Source of the DNA: Desulfobacula sp.
Lineage (GTDB): Bacteria > Desulfobacterota > Desulfobacteria > Desulfobacterales > Desulfobacteraceae
NCBI RefSeq assembly: GCF_030145145.1
Contig: NZ_JAQYWD010000010.1
Span: 62,001 to 126,000 of the forward strand
DNA: 64,000 nucleotides
Direction of reading: 5' to 3'
Position numbers and translations under genes: made by a program. Below, piece by piece: positions 8,763-18,312 of the stretch (position 1 is the stretch's first letter; every line of letters starts with the position of its first letter). The notes beneath the pieces are model-generated. The model was not told the origin of the DNA and did not search any database. It saw nothing but the letters and a program-made list of their open reading frames with translations.

Positions 8763-10190
8763 ATGAAACATGAAAATAATTTGTTAAACAACTTTTTTTA
8801 TCCAAAAAGTGTGGCAATTGTCGGGGCTTCGGCAGACCCCAAAAAATCGGGAAATGCTCTTGTAAAAAATTACCTGGATTATGGTTTCAAAGGAGAGATT
8901 TATCCCATTAATCCCAAAGCCGATGAAATCCTGGGACTGAAGGCATATTCTTCAATCCGAACCGTACTTAGAGATATCGATCTGGTGGTTTTCGCGGTTC
9001 CTGCCAAGGTTGTCGTAAAGGTAATCGAAGATTGCGCTTCCAAGAACGTAAAGGCGGTTGTGGTTCATTCTTTCGGTTTTGCTGAAAGTGGTCCTGAAGG
9101 TAAGGGATACCAGGACAGGCTTGTCGCTGTTGCACGGGAATCTAACATTAAAGTGGTGGGACCAAACTGCCAGGGTGTGATGTGTGTGGATTCAAAACTG
9201 CCTTGGTCAAGGAGAAGCACCTTCCCGGAACAGGCAGGACACGTATCTGTTATTTCCCAGTCCGGTGGCGGTGGCGGATCATTTGTCAATCTGGCCGATG
9301 TCAGGGGCATAAAGTTCAGTAAGATAGTTACCATAGGCAATGAATGTGATGCCTCGGTCATGGATTTTATTCAATATTTTGGCGATGACCCGCAGACAAG
9401 AACACTATTTCTTTTTCTGGAAGGATTCAGGGACGGAGAAAGGATATTGGACGTTGTCAGACCTGCCTCTGTCAATATGCCCATTATCGCCTACAAGACA
9501 GGCCGCACAGCGGTTGGGGCAAAGGCTGCAGCCTCTCATACCGGATCTTTTGCCGGATCCATTGAGGTATATGACGGTGTATTCAAGCAGACCGGTATTA
9601 TTCGCGCAGAAAGCCTTGATGATGGACTCGATTATCTCGTTGCCTTTGAGAATTTATGGTTTGGCGATAAGCAGATACAAGGATATCGAGTGGGAATCGT
9701 TAGTGGGCCCGGAGGACCGGGAGTGGCAGCAGCCGATGCCATGGTGGAATCAGGTCTGTCGGTCCCCCCGATTGCTGAGGCCAGCAAGCAGCGCTTAAAA
9801 GAGGCGATTCCAGGTGCCACCGCGGCAAATCCAATGGATATGGGAGATTTTTCCCTAGTTGGCAAGCTAAAGGAGGAAGGGCCTTATTCCAGCATGTCCA
9901 GAATCATGTCCGAAGACCAGAATATTGACATACTGGTCGTCATCGGTCCAGGGGAGTTCAACCCCGAGGGGTTCAGGGATGAACTTTATAATATCAAGCG
10001 GTTTTGTGAAAAACCCTTGATTGTAATCTGGCCATCGGCCGGGGGAAACGTTGAAACATGCAAAAAAGAACTCAGGGAAGCCGACTTTGCACTTTTTGAC
10101 ACCCAGGAGAGGGGTGCCAGGGCTCTTGGAGCAGTAAAAAGATATGATTCATTACGTTCCCGAATAAAAAGGGAGGTTGAAGGTGCCTGA
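8763..10190 (+). CDS. ADP-forming acyl-CoA synthetase, alpha subunit
   Basis: This 475-residue protein has an N-terminal Rossmann CoA-binding domain (NFFYPKSVAIVGASADPKKS) and two succinyl-CoA-synthetase-like ligase domains. The phosphorylated active-site His lies in AAASHTGSFAG, in the usual place. Together with the ATP-grasp protein encoded next it forms an Acd-type enzyme, reversibly making acyl-CoA from acid, CoA and ATP with ADP as product. In catabolism it can either activate an acid cheaply or harvest ATP from a CoA ester. The split alpha/beta arrangement resembles archaeal Acd rather than the fused bacterial form. Confidence 0.9.
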   Translation: MKHENNLLNNFFYPKSVAIVGASADPKKSGNALVKNYLDYGFKGEIYPINPKADEILGLKAYSSIRTVLRDIDLVVFAVPAKVVVKVIEDCASKNVKAVVVHSFGFAESGPEGKGYQDRLVAVARESNIKVVGPNCQGVMCVDSKLPWSRRSTFPEQAGHVSVISQSGGGGGSFVNLADVRGIKFSKIVTIGNECDASVMDFIQYFGDDPQTRTLFLFLEGFRDGERILDVVRPASVNMPIIAYKTGRTAVGAKAAASHTGSFAGSIEVYDGVFKQTGIIRAESLDDGLDYLVAFENLWFGDKQIQGYRVGIVSGPGGPGVAAADAMVESGLSVPPIAEASKQRLKEAIPGATAANPMDMGDFSLVGKLKEEGPYSSMSRIMSEDQNIDILVVIGPGEFNPEGFRDELYNIKRFCEKPLIVIWPSAGGNVETCKKELREADFALFDTQERGARALGAVKRYDSLRSRIKREVEGA

Positions 10191-10893
10191 TATGGAAATG
10201 ATAAATGCGCTTATGAATAAAGTTATAAAATCAGATAGAGAGATATTATATCCCTCGGAATCAGATGCCGTGCTTGACTATTACAAAATCCCGCAGCCCA
10301 AGTGGATGACAACGGGGAATAATGTTGAACAGGCCGTGCAGGCAGCTGAGCAGATCGGTTTTCCGATCGCCCTTAAACTGATTTCTCCTGATATACTGCA
10401 CAAATCAGATGCGGGGTGTGTAAAGCTGGACCTGAATAATTCTCCGGAAGTTGAACACGCGTGTCATGACATTCTGGAAAAGGCTGCCCATGCCCATAAA
10501 ACCCCCAGGATTGAAGGGTTTTTAATTCAAGAGATGGTTAAAGAAGGGCATGAGGTCATTATCGGGCTGGCCCAGGATGTCACTTTCGGTATGATAATTG
10601 TGTTTGGACTGGGGGGTATTTTTGTAGAAATTCTCAAAGATGTGGCCATCAGAAAAGTGCCGATTACACCTGCGGATGCAATGGACATGATCGAAGAGAT
10701 CAAGGGTTATAAAATTTTGAAAGGCGCCCGGGGAAAAGTGGTTGCCAATATTGATCTGTTAAAAGATATGCTGTTGAAAGTTTCCCAAATGGGAATGGAA
10801 CAAAAACAGATAACGGAGCTGGACTTTAATCCGGTTTTTGTGGATTCTCACCGGGCCCTTGTGGCTGATTCAAGAATCATTTTAAAGGGCTGA
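10183..10893 (+). CDS. ADP-forming acyl-CoA synthetase, beta subunit (ATP-grasp)
   Basis: About 236 residues form the ATP-grasp half of the synthetase. Landmarks are GFPIALKLISPDILHKSDAG, with the second phosphohistidine site, EGFLIQEMV, FGLGGIFVEILKDVAIRKVP, and the end ELDFNPVFV. GGGAGG at 10171-10176 favours the GTG at 10183; an ATG at 10192 and a TTG at 10177 are alternatives. The gene overlaps the alpha subunit gene by a few bases, so translation is probably coupled. It ends 2 bases before the AOR gene. Confidence 0.9.
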   Translation: MPDMEMINALMNKVIKSDREILYPSESDAVLDYYKIPQPKWMTTGNNVEQAVQAAEQIGFPIALKLISPDILHKSDAGCVKLDLNNSPEVEHACHDILEKAAHAHKTPRIEGFLIQEMVKEGHEVIIGLAQDVTFGMIIVFGLGGIFVEILKDVAIRKVPITPADAMDMIEEIKGYKILKGARGKVVANIDLLKDMLLKVSQMGMEQKQITELDFNPVFVDSHRALVADSRIILKG

Positions 10894-10895
10894 TA

Positions 10896-12713
10896 ATGTA
10901 CCGAACAATAGAAATAAATCTTACAACGGGACGGGTTTCACGAGAAGATCTACCCGAGGATACCCGGAGGCAATACCTCGGTGGTGCAGGAATCGGTATC
11001 AAACTTTTATATGAAGCGGTTCCTCCCCATACAGTCTGGTCCGATGAAAACAACCTACTGATCTTCGCAACCGGCCCCCTAAATGGTACCAGTGTTCCGG
11101 GCTCTGGTACCATCTGCGCCATAACCAAAGGGTGCCTCACCAATGGCGGTGCATCGAGTCAGGCCAATGGATATTTTGGCGCTTATCTTCGTTCTTTAGG
11201 AATTGATGCCCTGATCATCCGGGGTATTGCAGAACAATGGAAATATCTTCATATTCGTGAAAATAAGATCGAAATCAAAGATGCCAGGCATCTGATCGGA
11301 AAAGATACGATTGATGTGGAAGTGCAGCTCAAAGAAGAATTGGGCAAAAAAGAAAAAGATGCCAGCGTTTACAGTATCGGCCCTGCCGGAGAAAACCTGG
11401 TCAGGTATGCCATGATTTCCGGAGACCGGGGACATGTTATCGCCCATAACGGTTTTGGAACTGTCATGGGTTCAAAACGGTTGAAATCAATTGTTGTGGA
11501 CAGGGGTCATGAAAAACCCTTTGTCAATGATCCAAAAGGGTTGTCCGCATTATCCAAAGCAATGGGCGAACAGGCCAGAGCTCATCCGGTGTACGGACGA
11601 ATCCATAAATACGGTACTTCTATGCTGTGGCCGATGTTGGCAAAGAACGGAATTCTGCCGGTAAAGAACTTAACTACAAATATTTTTCATGGCAGTGAGA
11701 AATTTTCAAGAGAATACTATGGCCCTAACTATGAGATGAAACGTATCGGTTGCTGGGCCTGTTCCCTTCATCATGTTCAGCATATGAAAATGAACCGGGG
11801 TTTAGAAGGGCAGCAGGACATGAAAGATCCTGAATATGAATGCAGTGCTGCCTGGAGTTCCCTCATCGGAAACGATGATTTTGAGTCCGCGGTTTTCTTA
11901 AGCGACCTTACTGACAGGCTTGGCATGGATGCCAACGAGGCTGGGTGGGTTATTTCCTTTGCCATTGAGTGCTATGAAAAAGGCATCCTGACAAAAAAAG
12001 ACACGGACGGAATTGAGATGACCTGGGGCAATGTTGAATCCGTTGAAAATATGCTTCTTAAGATTGCCTGCCGTGACGGTTTCGGGGATCTTCTGGCCCA
12101 GGGTGTCAAGCAGGCGGCCGAGACAATCGGCGGGGAGGCATTGAATATCGGTGTTTATCTGGAAAGAGGACACAGCCCCCGTACCCATGATGCCAGAGCC
12201 AGGTGGGGTGATATACTGGACTATGCCACCGGAAGTATGGGGACCAGTGAAAGCAATAGTGTTGCAAGTGATGATCCATTTAACCCCGGAAATGTCGCCC
12301 AAAGCGTTGTCAGCGGTAAGATACGCGAATTTGTAGATTCCCTGGTTGTATGCAATATCGCCACCATGAGTTATATGGGAACGGAAATCGGCAACCTTAT
12401 CAAGGCATTAAATTTAGTAACCGGTTGGGACTACACTGAGGATGAGGCCGTGGACATGTCCCTTCGGGTCATCAATCATTTCAGGGTGTTTAACCTGAGA
12501 TGCGGGCATCGTCCGGATCAGGAAAGACCTTCGGTACGATACAGTTCCACTGCAGTTGACGGCCCTGCCAAAGGGAAAGGTATAGAACACGACTGGGATG
12601 AAATTTTGGAAAAGTATTACAGGCTGATGGGATGGGATCGTGTTTCAGGACGGCCTCTGCCTGAAACGCTTAAAAAATTTGGACTTGAATATTTAATTGC
12701 AGATATTTGGTGA
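10896..12713 (+). CDS. Aldehyde:ferredoxin oxidoreductase family enzyme (AOR1)
   Basis: This 605-residue tungsten-bispterin enzyme has the N-terminal pterin-binding pattern (GGAGIGIKLLYE, IFATGPLNGTSVPGSG, TKGCLTNGGASSQANG). AORs oxidise aldehydes to acids, or reduce acids, with ferredoxin; the BamB branch reduces benzoyl-CoA. The 4Fe-4S site is odd: C286-x2-C289 is followed by His293 where the family has its third Cys, while the fourth ligand, Cys486 in DSLVVCNI, is present. The paralogue at 18313 has the same substitution. It is the last gene of module 1, where the CoA-synthetase and UbiD genes suggest it works on a catabolic aldehyde or cyclic acyl intermediate. No ferredoxin gene is nearby. 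Confidence 0.9.
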   Translation: MYRTIEINLTTGRVSREDLPEDTRRQYLGGAGIGIKLLYEAVPPHTVWSDENNLLIFATGPLNGTSVPGSGTICAITKGCLTNGGASSQANGYFGAYLRSLGIDALIIRGIAEQWKYLHIRENKIEIKDARHLIGKDTIDVEVQLKEELGKKEKDASVYSIGPAGENLVRYAMISGDRGHVIAHNGFGTVMGSKRLKSIVVDRGHEKPFVNDPKGLSALSKAMGEQARAHPVYGRIHKYGTSMLWPMLAKNGILPVKNLTTNIFHGSEKFSREYYGPNYEMKRIGCWACSLHHVQHMKMNRGLEGQQDMKDPEYECSAAWSSLIGNDDFESAVFLSDLTDRLGMDANEAGWVISFAIECYEKGILTKKDTDGIEMTWGNVESVENMLLKIACRDGFGDLLAQGVKQAAETIGGEALNIGVYLERGHSPRTHDARARWGDILDYATGSMGTSESNSVASDDPFNPGNVAQSVVSGKIREFVDSLVVCNIATMSYMGTEIGNLIKALNLVTGWDYTEDEAVDMSLRVINHFRVFNLRCGHRPDQERPSVRYSSTAVDGPAKGKGIEHDWDEILEKYYRLMGWDRVSGRPLPETLKKFGLEYLIADIW

Positions 12714-13035
12714 AAATGGGGATCCATTTTAGCGAAAACCGAATCTTCTTATTTCGGGTAATAAAGGTGCAATTATATCCATTTTTTTGTTGACATGAAG
12801 ATATAAATCATATTAATTTGTCTGACAAATGGACATATTAATTTTTTGCCTCGTTCTTCGAAACATCAGCTAAAGCAAAAGGCATGAGGATTTAAATGGA
12901 ACTCAAAATGAAGTTAGAAATAGGGTTTGTCTATCAGCCCTTAGGTATAATAATCGCTCAGATATTGGGGTAAAATTTTAAACTTTCGGCATGGTGAGAA
13001 AGCTTTAGCCGGTTTACTTGAGAGGAGAAATGGCA
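12714..13035. other. Intergenic region carrying operator cassette C
   Basis: It is almost filled by the 165-bp repeat that also occurs at 23888-24053. Past the operator a conserved leader block (GAAACATCAGCTAAAGCAAA and onward to about 12905) is shared with the 24-kb copy and partly with the 0.6-kb copy. No coding sequence is recognised. Confidence 0.6.
12741..12905 (+). promoter_or_regulatory. Island promoter/operator cassette, copy C (165-bp repeat)
   Basis: TTGACA lies at 12790-12795 and ATTAAT at 12812-12817 (16-bp spacer), followed by the perfect palindrome at 12816-12830 with arms ATTTGTC and GACAAAT. Its core TTGTCTGACAA fits the FCD-regulator form TnGTnnnACnA at every fixed position. 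GGACATATT follows. By hand alignment the whole block is about 89% identical to 23888-24053 (19 differences including one gap). It should drive the second module and respond to the GntR protein encoded at 1164. Confidence 0.75.
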
Positions 13036-13356
13036 ATGTATGTAAAAATGGTTTTTCTAAAACTAAAAGAGAATAATATTATCAAATTCCAAGACACATA
13101 TGTAAAGGAGGTCATACCTTTGGTTACTTCTCATAAGGGCAACAGGTTCACTCATTTACTCCTGGATAGAGATAATGACAATGAAGCGATTTCAATTACA
13201 GCCTGGGATAAAAAAAAAGATTTTGAGGCGTATTTAAATAGCGGTGATTTTAAGAAAACTTCAGATAAATATTCAAGCATGTATATAGAGCCTCCAATTG
13301 AAAAATCATACGAAGTGGTTGCAAGCTCTGATCCATTAATTATTCGAATATTTTGA
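13036..13356 (+). CDS. Small ABM-like (dimeric alpha/beta barrel) protein
   Basis: The protein is about 106 residues with the pattern of the antibiotic-biosynthesis-monooxygenase fold: VKMVFLKLKENN as first strand, a helix, RFTHLLLDRDNDNEAISITAWDKKKDFEAYL as the central strand pair and helix, and a last strand ending SYEVVAS. GAGGAG at 13022-13027 suits the ATG at 13036 (8-base spacer); an ATG at 13030 is also possible. Fold members range from cofactor-free oxygenases to heme-degrading and accessory proteins. In an anaerobe an oxygenase role is unlikely, so a structural or substrate-binding part in the flavoprotein module is my guess. It is the first gene behind operator copy C. Confidence 0.65.
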   Translation: MYVKMVFLKLKENNIIKFQDTYVKEVIPLVTSHKGNRFTHLLLDRDNDNEAISITAWDKKKDFEAYLNSGDFKKTSDKYSSMYIEPPIEKSYEVVASSDPLIIRIF

Positions 13357-13512
13357 GAATTTTTAAATTAAACTGTTCCATGAAAAAGACTAACAGTATC
13401 TAATACACAAAATAAAATATTTGTATATAAATTGGTGAAAAATAGACATGAGATATTAACAACATGAAAATCAAACGATTCGCCAGACAAAAAATTTTAA
13501 AGGAGAAAAAAA

Positions 13513-15156
13513 ATGGCAGATGAAAAATTTGACGTGGTCGTGATTGGAGGAGGGTCAAAAGCATTGGTCACAGCCCTTTACCTGCAGGCCTATGGCGGGA
13601 TGAATGTATGCTTATTTGAGAGGATGCATGAACTTGGTGGCGCGTGGTGTTCATTGGAAAGGCTTGCTCCTGGTTTTATCGGTGATACACATTCCAGCAC
13701 CATGTCCGATTGGTATTTTTTGCCACTTTTGTATGATTTTCCTAAGTTTGAAGAATATGGTGGGAAATTCTTTGGATACAAAGCCGGGTTGTCTCAGGTT
13801 ACAAAGGGGAAAGAGGAGGATTCATTACTAATTTACTCACATTTTGATGATCCCAATGGAGAAAAAAGCGCTAAAGAAATTGCTAGATACTCCGAAAGAG
13901 ACGCAGAAACTTTTTTGAAATTTGACGATATGCATTTTAGGGAAGGAAGAAGAGAAGCATTACTTGAAACTATATTTTCAATCGCACCCACACCCGATGA
14001 ATTAGACCCATCTCAAAAGTGGATGAAGGAATACATGAAGCGCAAAGATGCCATTTTAGATCCTCAATTGGCGATGATGTGTATGATAGACAGCGGTAGG
14101 GCGTTGTTTGAAAATCAAGAATACAGAGCTTTGATGACCAGTGTGATTGCGAGGATGGACATTAGCCCTATGAAACCAATGACTGGGCTAGGGTGGTTTA
14201 TTGCTCAAGGTAGAAGAGAAAATAATCGGGTTGTAGGCGGGACGCATAACATAGCCCATGCTGTTATTAGACTCTTTGTAGAAGCTGGAGGCAAATTCTA
14301 CTCTCGGAAAGAAGTTGATAAAATTACAGTTGAGAATAAAACAGCAACGGGTATCCGCTTGACTGATGGTACTGAAATTGATGCAAAAATAGTGGTGAGT
14401 GGCCAAGATCCTTACCAATTGGCCAACAGGTTTCTTGGAAAAGATCATCTGGACCGAAAAGTATGGATGAAGGTTAATGCGCTTGATCGTTCGGAAAACA
14501 TGATTAATTGGTATACTTTTGCACTTCATGAAATTCCGCATTATACGGCAGCTGCACGAAACCCGGACATAGATACGGCACAATTTGTACACATTGCCAA
14601 TGGCGATGATAAAGAGATGGCTAAGGAGGCCTGCTTAAGGTATGCCGGCATTGAGCCCCCTTGTCCTCAGGTGCGTGTATGCCCAACCAATTCAGATATT
14701 GATCCGACCAGGCAACCGGAGGGGAAAGCTACTCTTTTAGTAGAAACACTGACGTTACCAAAAACAGCAAGAACTGAAAAAGAATGGCTTGATTACAAGA
14801 TGAAGATGGCAAAACATATGATAAATGAAATTAACATCGCTGCACCCAATATTACCTGGGACAGCGTTATCGGGGTGGATACAAATTGTCCTTATGATAT
14901 TGGGAATAGACATCTTAACATGGCGACAGGTAATCAGCTGGTGGTTGATCCGAATCCTGGGACAAGTGGAAAATTTGCGCCAATTATCGAATGGGCACAG
15001 CATAGAATACCAGGAATAAAAAATTTGTATGGAACAGGTTCTGCATGGTCGTCATTTGCTTCGGCATATTGTGGTCAAGGGTATAAATGTTACAAAGCGA
15101 TTGCGGAAGACTTTAATTTGAGAAAACCATGGGAAGAAAAAGGACGTCCTTGGTAG
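13513..15156 (+). CDS. Phytoene-desaturase-like FAD oxidoreductase 1
   Basis: This 547-residue flavoprotein belongs to the CrtI/amine-oxidase superfamily. The N-terminal Rossmann motif is FDVVVIGGGSKALVTALYL with an acidic strand end (CLFERMHELGGAWCS), and the C-terminal FAD motif includes IPGIKNLYGTGSAW. AAAGGAG precedes the ATG. CrtI relatives remove hydrogen from isoprenoid chains. The closest functional parallel I know is limonene dehydrogenase CtmAB of Castellaniella defragrans, a pair of such flavoproteins that hydroxylates limonene without oxygen. A second flavoprotein gene follows after 51 bases, as in that system. The substrate here is unproven. Confidence 0.85.
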   Translation: MADEKFDVVVIGGGSKALVTALYLQAYGGMNVCLFERMHELGGAWCSLERLAPGFIGDTHSSTMSDWYFLPLLYDFPKFEEYGGKFFGYKAGLSQVTKGKEEDSLLIYSHFDDPNGEKSAKEIARYSERDAETFLKFDDMHFREGRREALLETIFSIAPTPDELDPSQKWMKEYMKRKDAILDPQLAMMCMIDSGRALFENQEYRALMTSVIARMDISPMKPMTGLGWFIAQGRRENNRVVGGTHNIAHAVIRLFVEAGGKFYSRKEVDKITVENKTATGIRLTDGTEIDAKIVVSGQDPYQLANRFLGKDHLDRKVWMKVNALDRSENMINWYTFALHEIPHYTAAARNPDIDTAQFVHIANGDDKEMAKEACLRYAGIEPPCPQVRVCPTNSDIDPTRQPEGKATLLVETLTLPKTARTEKEWLDYKMKMAKHMINEINIAAPNITWDSVIGVDTNCPYDIGNRHLNMATGNQLVVDPNPGTSGKFAPIIEWAQHRIPGIKNLYGTGSAWSSFASAYCGQGYKCYKAIAEDFNLRKPWEEKGRPW

Positions 15157-15207
15157 GCTGATATAGCTGTGAAAAAATATAAATAAAGAAAATTAAAGGA
15201 GAACAAA

Positions 15208-16887
15208 ATGATTCCTATTCGACCTCATATGACAACGTACCCGGAATTCGTGGATGAATCCGTAAAAAACAATAAAAAATACAATTACGATGTGGTGATT
15301 ATCGGTGCCGGGCCAAATGGTCTATCGGCTGCTGCTTATTTGGCAAAAACCGGACTAAGAGTTATTGTTCTTGAAAAACGATGCGAAGCGGGCGGTGGTT
15401 TGGCCACAGAAGAAGTTACCGTTGCGCCACATGCCCATAACACACATTCGATATACCATCTTATGGTAGATTATGCACCGGTCTACAAGGATTTTAATTT
15501 ATCAGAAAAATATGGGTTAAAATATGTACACCCCGAGTTACAGTTTGCGCTTCCTCTTTCAAATGGAAAGTCAGTGAGAATTTACACGGATGTGGATAGA
15601 ACGTGTGAATCTTTTGCCCAATTTTCAAAAAAGGATGCTGAAACTTATCGTGAAATTTTTTATACTTTTGAAAAATATATAGATAAATTTCTTGCACCTG
15701 CTACATATGTACTGCCAATGGCCGCACCGCTTCAAGCCGCAAAATTAGATGCACACGAGTTGGGAAGAGAGTTGAACGAGTTTTCCTGGAAAAGTCCAAA
15801 AACATTGGTTTGTGATCTATTTGAAAATACGCATATAAAAGCATTGATGCTATATGTCGCAGCCCATTGGGGCTTGGAGCCGGATGTAGATGGTATTGGG
15901 TATCTTGCTATGTTGTATATGGGTATGGCCAACAAATATAAATTATGTGTGGGCGGTTCTCACATGCTGGCACAAAATATTCAAAAGGCTGTGGTTGAAA
16001 ATGGTGGCGTTATAAGAACCAGTCAAGTGATCAAACGTTTTATTATAGAGGACGGAACTGCTAAGGGCGTTGAATTGATCGATGGAACCATTATTGAGGC
16101 AAATAAAGCGGTCATAAGCACAATAGACCCTATACAAACTTTTAATAAGTATACAGGGAAAGAACATCTAAATGAGGATTTTATTGAAAAAATAGACAAT
16201 TTTAGATGGGATCATTGGAGTTTGTTAACAGTCCATCTACTAATGAATGATGCACCTGTTTTTAAAGATCCGGAAATCAATAATGCATTTGTGTATGCTC
16301 CTGTTGGAATAGAAACATATGAAGAGTTGTTGGAAATGTGGGAAGGTGTAAGTGGTGGTAACGTTTGGACTAAAGGATTTAATTGTTGTTTTCCGACTGT
16401 CCACGATTCCTTGCAATCCTTTGGGGGGAAACATACGGCAGTGATTTCACAAATAGCGCCATATGATTTAAAGGAAGGAACAGACAAATATTACAATTTC
16501 GAATATAAGCAGGAACTAGCCGCAAGGTGTATCGAAACGCTTGCAAAGTATACGACGAATATTAATAGTTCAAATGTTCTCTGGACAGCCACGCATACCC
16601 CTCTAGACATCGCAAATAAATTTCCGAATATGGTAAAAGGGTCCATAAAAGTTGGCGCTTATGAGCCACTTCAAATGGGATTTTTAAGACCTAATGAAGA
16701 TTGTTCAGATCATCGGACACCAATAAAAAATCTTTATCTTGGTGGCGCGAGTACACATTCTGGTGGTTTAATCACTTTTGGACCAGGGTATCAGGTTGCC
16801 AATGTAGTGGCTGAAGATTGTGGGGTGGAAAAGTGGTGGTCTGAATTGGAAAATGTAATAAAAGCAAAAGATGAAGGATTATTGTAA
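15208..16887 (+). CDS. Phytoene-desaturase-like FAD oxidoreductase 2
   Basis: This 559-residue flavoprotein is a distant paralogue of the one just upstream. The FAD-binding motif [20 protein letters not shown] runs into [13 protein letters not shown], and the C-terminal motif is [20 protein letters not shown] followed by [24 protein letters not shown] precedes the ATG. There is no signal peptide or membrane helix, so it should be cytoplasmic. Pairing with the previous gene suggests a heteromeric dehydrogenase or hydroxylase. Its stop codon overlaps the start of the next small gene (TAATG). Confidence 0.87.
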   Translation: MIPIRPHMTTYPEFVDESVKNNKKYNYDVVIIGAGPNGLSAAAYLAKTGLRVIVLEKRCEAGGGLATEEVTVAPHAHNTHSIYHLMVDYAPVYKDFNLSEKYGLKYVHPELQFALPLSNGKSVRIYTDVDRTCESFAQFSKKDAETYREIFYTFEKYIDKFLAPATYVLPMAAPLQAAKLDAHELGRELNEFSWKSPKTLVCDLFENTHIKALMLYVAAHWGLEPDVDGIGYLAMLYMGMANKYKLCVGGSHMLAQNIQKAVVENGGVIRTSQVIKRFIIEDGTAKGVELIDGTIIEANKAVISTIDPIQTFNKYTGKEHLNEDFIEKIDNFRWDHWSLLTVHLLMNDAPVFKDPEINNAFVYAPVGIETYEELLEMWEGVSGGNVWTKGFNCCFPTVHDSLQSFGGKHTAVISQIAPYDLKEGTDKYYNFEYKQELAARCIETLAKYTTNINSSNVLWTATHTPLDIANKFPNMVKGSIKVGAYEPLQMGFLRPNEDCSDHRTPIKNLYLGGASTHSGGLITFGPGYQVANVVAEDCGVEKWWSELENVIKAKDEGLL

Positions 16888-17162
16888 TGTTAATGAGATC
16901 AACAGGGTTGGGGCGGACCGAACTAGAAGGTCACGTCACCGGTATAACTGTTAAGGGTGATTATGTCATAATTGCCATGAAAACAACAGAGCCGGTGAAG
17001 TGGCAGGTAAGAATTGCTGCTGACTTGCCGGACCTTTTATCTATGGCAAGATTGCTGGTATTCTCCCTTAAAGGGATAAAATTTTTTATAGTTCAATTCT
17101 TTAAATCGTTGCTCCTGCCGTTTAAGAAAAATAAGGGACGTGTAAAGCCTGAGGACTTTTGA
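16887..17162 (+). CDS. Small protein of unknown function in the flavoprotein operon
   Basis: I do not recognise this 91-residue protein. It starts inside the stop codon of the preceding flavoprotein gene, so translation is probably coupled, which argues it is real. Residues 10-50 look like a small beta-rich domain (ELEGHVTGITVKGDYVIIAM). Residues 50-80 are hydrophobic with many Phe and Leu and end in a basic tail. This could be one membrane-attached helix that anchors the flavoproteins, or a subunit contact. The function is open. Confidence 0.65.
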   Translation: MLMRSTGLGRTELEGHVTGITVKGDYVIIAMKTTEPVKWQVRIAADLPDLLSMARLLVFSLKGIKFFIVQFFKSLLLPFKKNKGRVKPEDF

Positions 17163-17255
17163 GTTGCCTTGGTTAAAGCTTTACCACTAACGGAATGGAT
17201 AAATATTCGACTTTCGTCGTTATTTGTTATTGTATTTAAGAATATGGAGAGACTG

Positions 17256-18011
17256 ATGAGACTTAAAGATAAAGTATGTATAATAACAGGTGCCGGGCAA
17301 GGCATCGGAAAATATTATGCAAAAAAGCTTGCAGGAAAAGGCGCCAAAATAGTTGTTGCTGAATATAATGAAGAAAGTGGTCAGGCTGCAGCCAATGAAA
17401 TCACTTCAAACGGTAACGAGGCTTGTTTTATACAGACGGATGTTTCCAATGAGAATAGCACGATCAACATGGCAGAAAAGACCGTTCAAAAATATGGCAG
17501 AATTGATGTGTTAATCAATAATGCTGCCATTTTTGCGAGTTTGGGGTTCAAATCGTATGACCAGATTCCTGTCGATGAGTGGGATCGAGTAATGGCGGTC
17601 AATCTAAAGGGCTTATGGTTTTGTTGCAAAGCAGTAATTCCGTATATGAAGGAACAAAAAAAAGGGAAAATAATCAACACCTCCTCCTCCGCTTGGGATT
17701 TGGGTAGGGCACAGTATCTCCACTATGTGACTTCCAAAGCCGGTGTTGTCGGCTTTACAAGAGGCCTAGCAAAAGAAGTTGGGGATTGGGATATCAATGT
17801 GAATTGTGTTTCATATGCAGGTGTTATTACGGAGATTGAGCGAGAAAGCTATAATACTGATGCCCAACAATGGGTAATGAACCAACAGTGTATCAAGCGA
17901 CCGGGGGCTCCAAATGAATTGGTGGGAACCATTATTTTTTTGGCATCAGATGATAGTGATTTTATAAGCGGACAAACCATACATCCAAATGGTGGATTTT
18001 ATTTTCATTAA
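17256..18011 (+). CDS. Short-chain dehydrogenase/reductase
   Basis: This is a classical SDR of about 251 residues. The cofactor motif is TGAGQGIG, NNAAIFA lies in the central strand, SSSAW and YVTSK give the Ser-Tyr-Lys catalytic set, and the C-terminus has SGQTIHPNGG. The reading frame is open to 17169, but the family start corresponds to the ATG at 17256, with GGAGAG just before it; an ATG at 17244 is an alternative. Cytoplasmic SDRs in such operons oxidise alcohols or hydroxyacyl-CoAs with NAD(P). Between hydroxylating-type flavoproteins and an AOR, an alcohol-to-aldehyde step would fit. Confidence 0.87.
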   Translation: MRLKDKVCIITGAGQGIGKYYAKKLAGKGAKIVVAEYNEESGQAAANEITSNGNEACFIQTDVSNENSTINMAEKTVQKYGRIDVLINNAAIFASLGFKSYDQIPVDEWDRVMAVNLKGLWFCCKAVIPYMKEQKKGKIINTSSSAWDLGRAQYLHYVTSKAGVVGFTRGLAKEVGDWDINVNCVSYAGVITEIERESYNTDAQQWVMNQQCIKRPGAPNELVGTIIFLASDDSDFISGQTIHPNGGFYFH

Positions 18012-18312
18012 AATCGAATGGGTTTTGCTGATCAAAATCCTAAGCACGGTATAGGAGATGAAAATGGAAGGAACTTTTACAACCGATAGGTGTTGCATTA
18101 ACTCCACACATTTCAAGGAGGCAGGCCCTAAGGAAAATTCACACTATATTTTATGGATGTGTTGTTAAAAGCGGCTTAAAAAACGGAGGACATAATTTAA
18201 AATTTTTTTAACGTTAGGTTGACCCCAAAGGTATATGAGAAATTATGGAAAATGGGAAAACAGCCTATGAGACATGATTATTTTTAATTGACTACATCAG
18301 GAGTGAATATTC
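18012..18312. other. Intergenic region between SDR and AOR2
   Basis: These 301 bases hold one possible micro-gene (18064-18168) and an AT-rich stretch. No -35/-10 pair of the island type is present, so AOR2 is probably read from upstream. Confidence 0.5.
18064..18168 (+). CDS. Possible 34-residue cysteine-containing micro-ORF
   Basis: ATAGGAGATGAAA precedes an ATG with good spacing. The 34-residue product contains two Cys pairs, TDRCCIN and the C-terminal WMCC, and no recognisable domain. It could be a small metal-binding or regulatory peptide, or the stump of a lost gene. Support is the ribosome binding site and location only. Confidence 0.3.
   Translation: MEGTFTTDRCCINSTHFKEAGPKENSHYILWMCC

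Noticed and set aside
10896-12713. Assigning AOR1 as benzoyl-CoA reductase BamB
   Set aside because: No bamC-I genes accompany it, and the family motifs alone do not separate BamB from other AORs.
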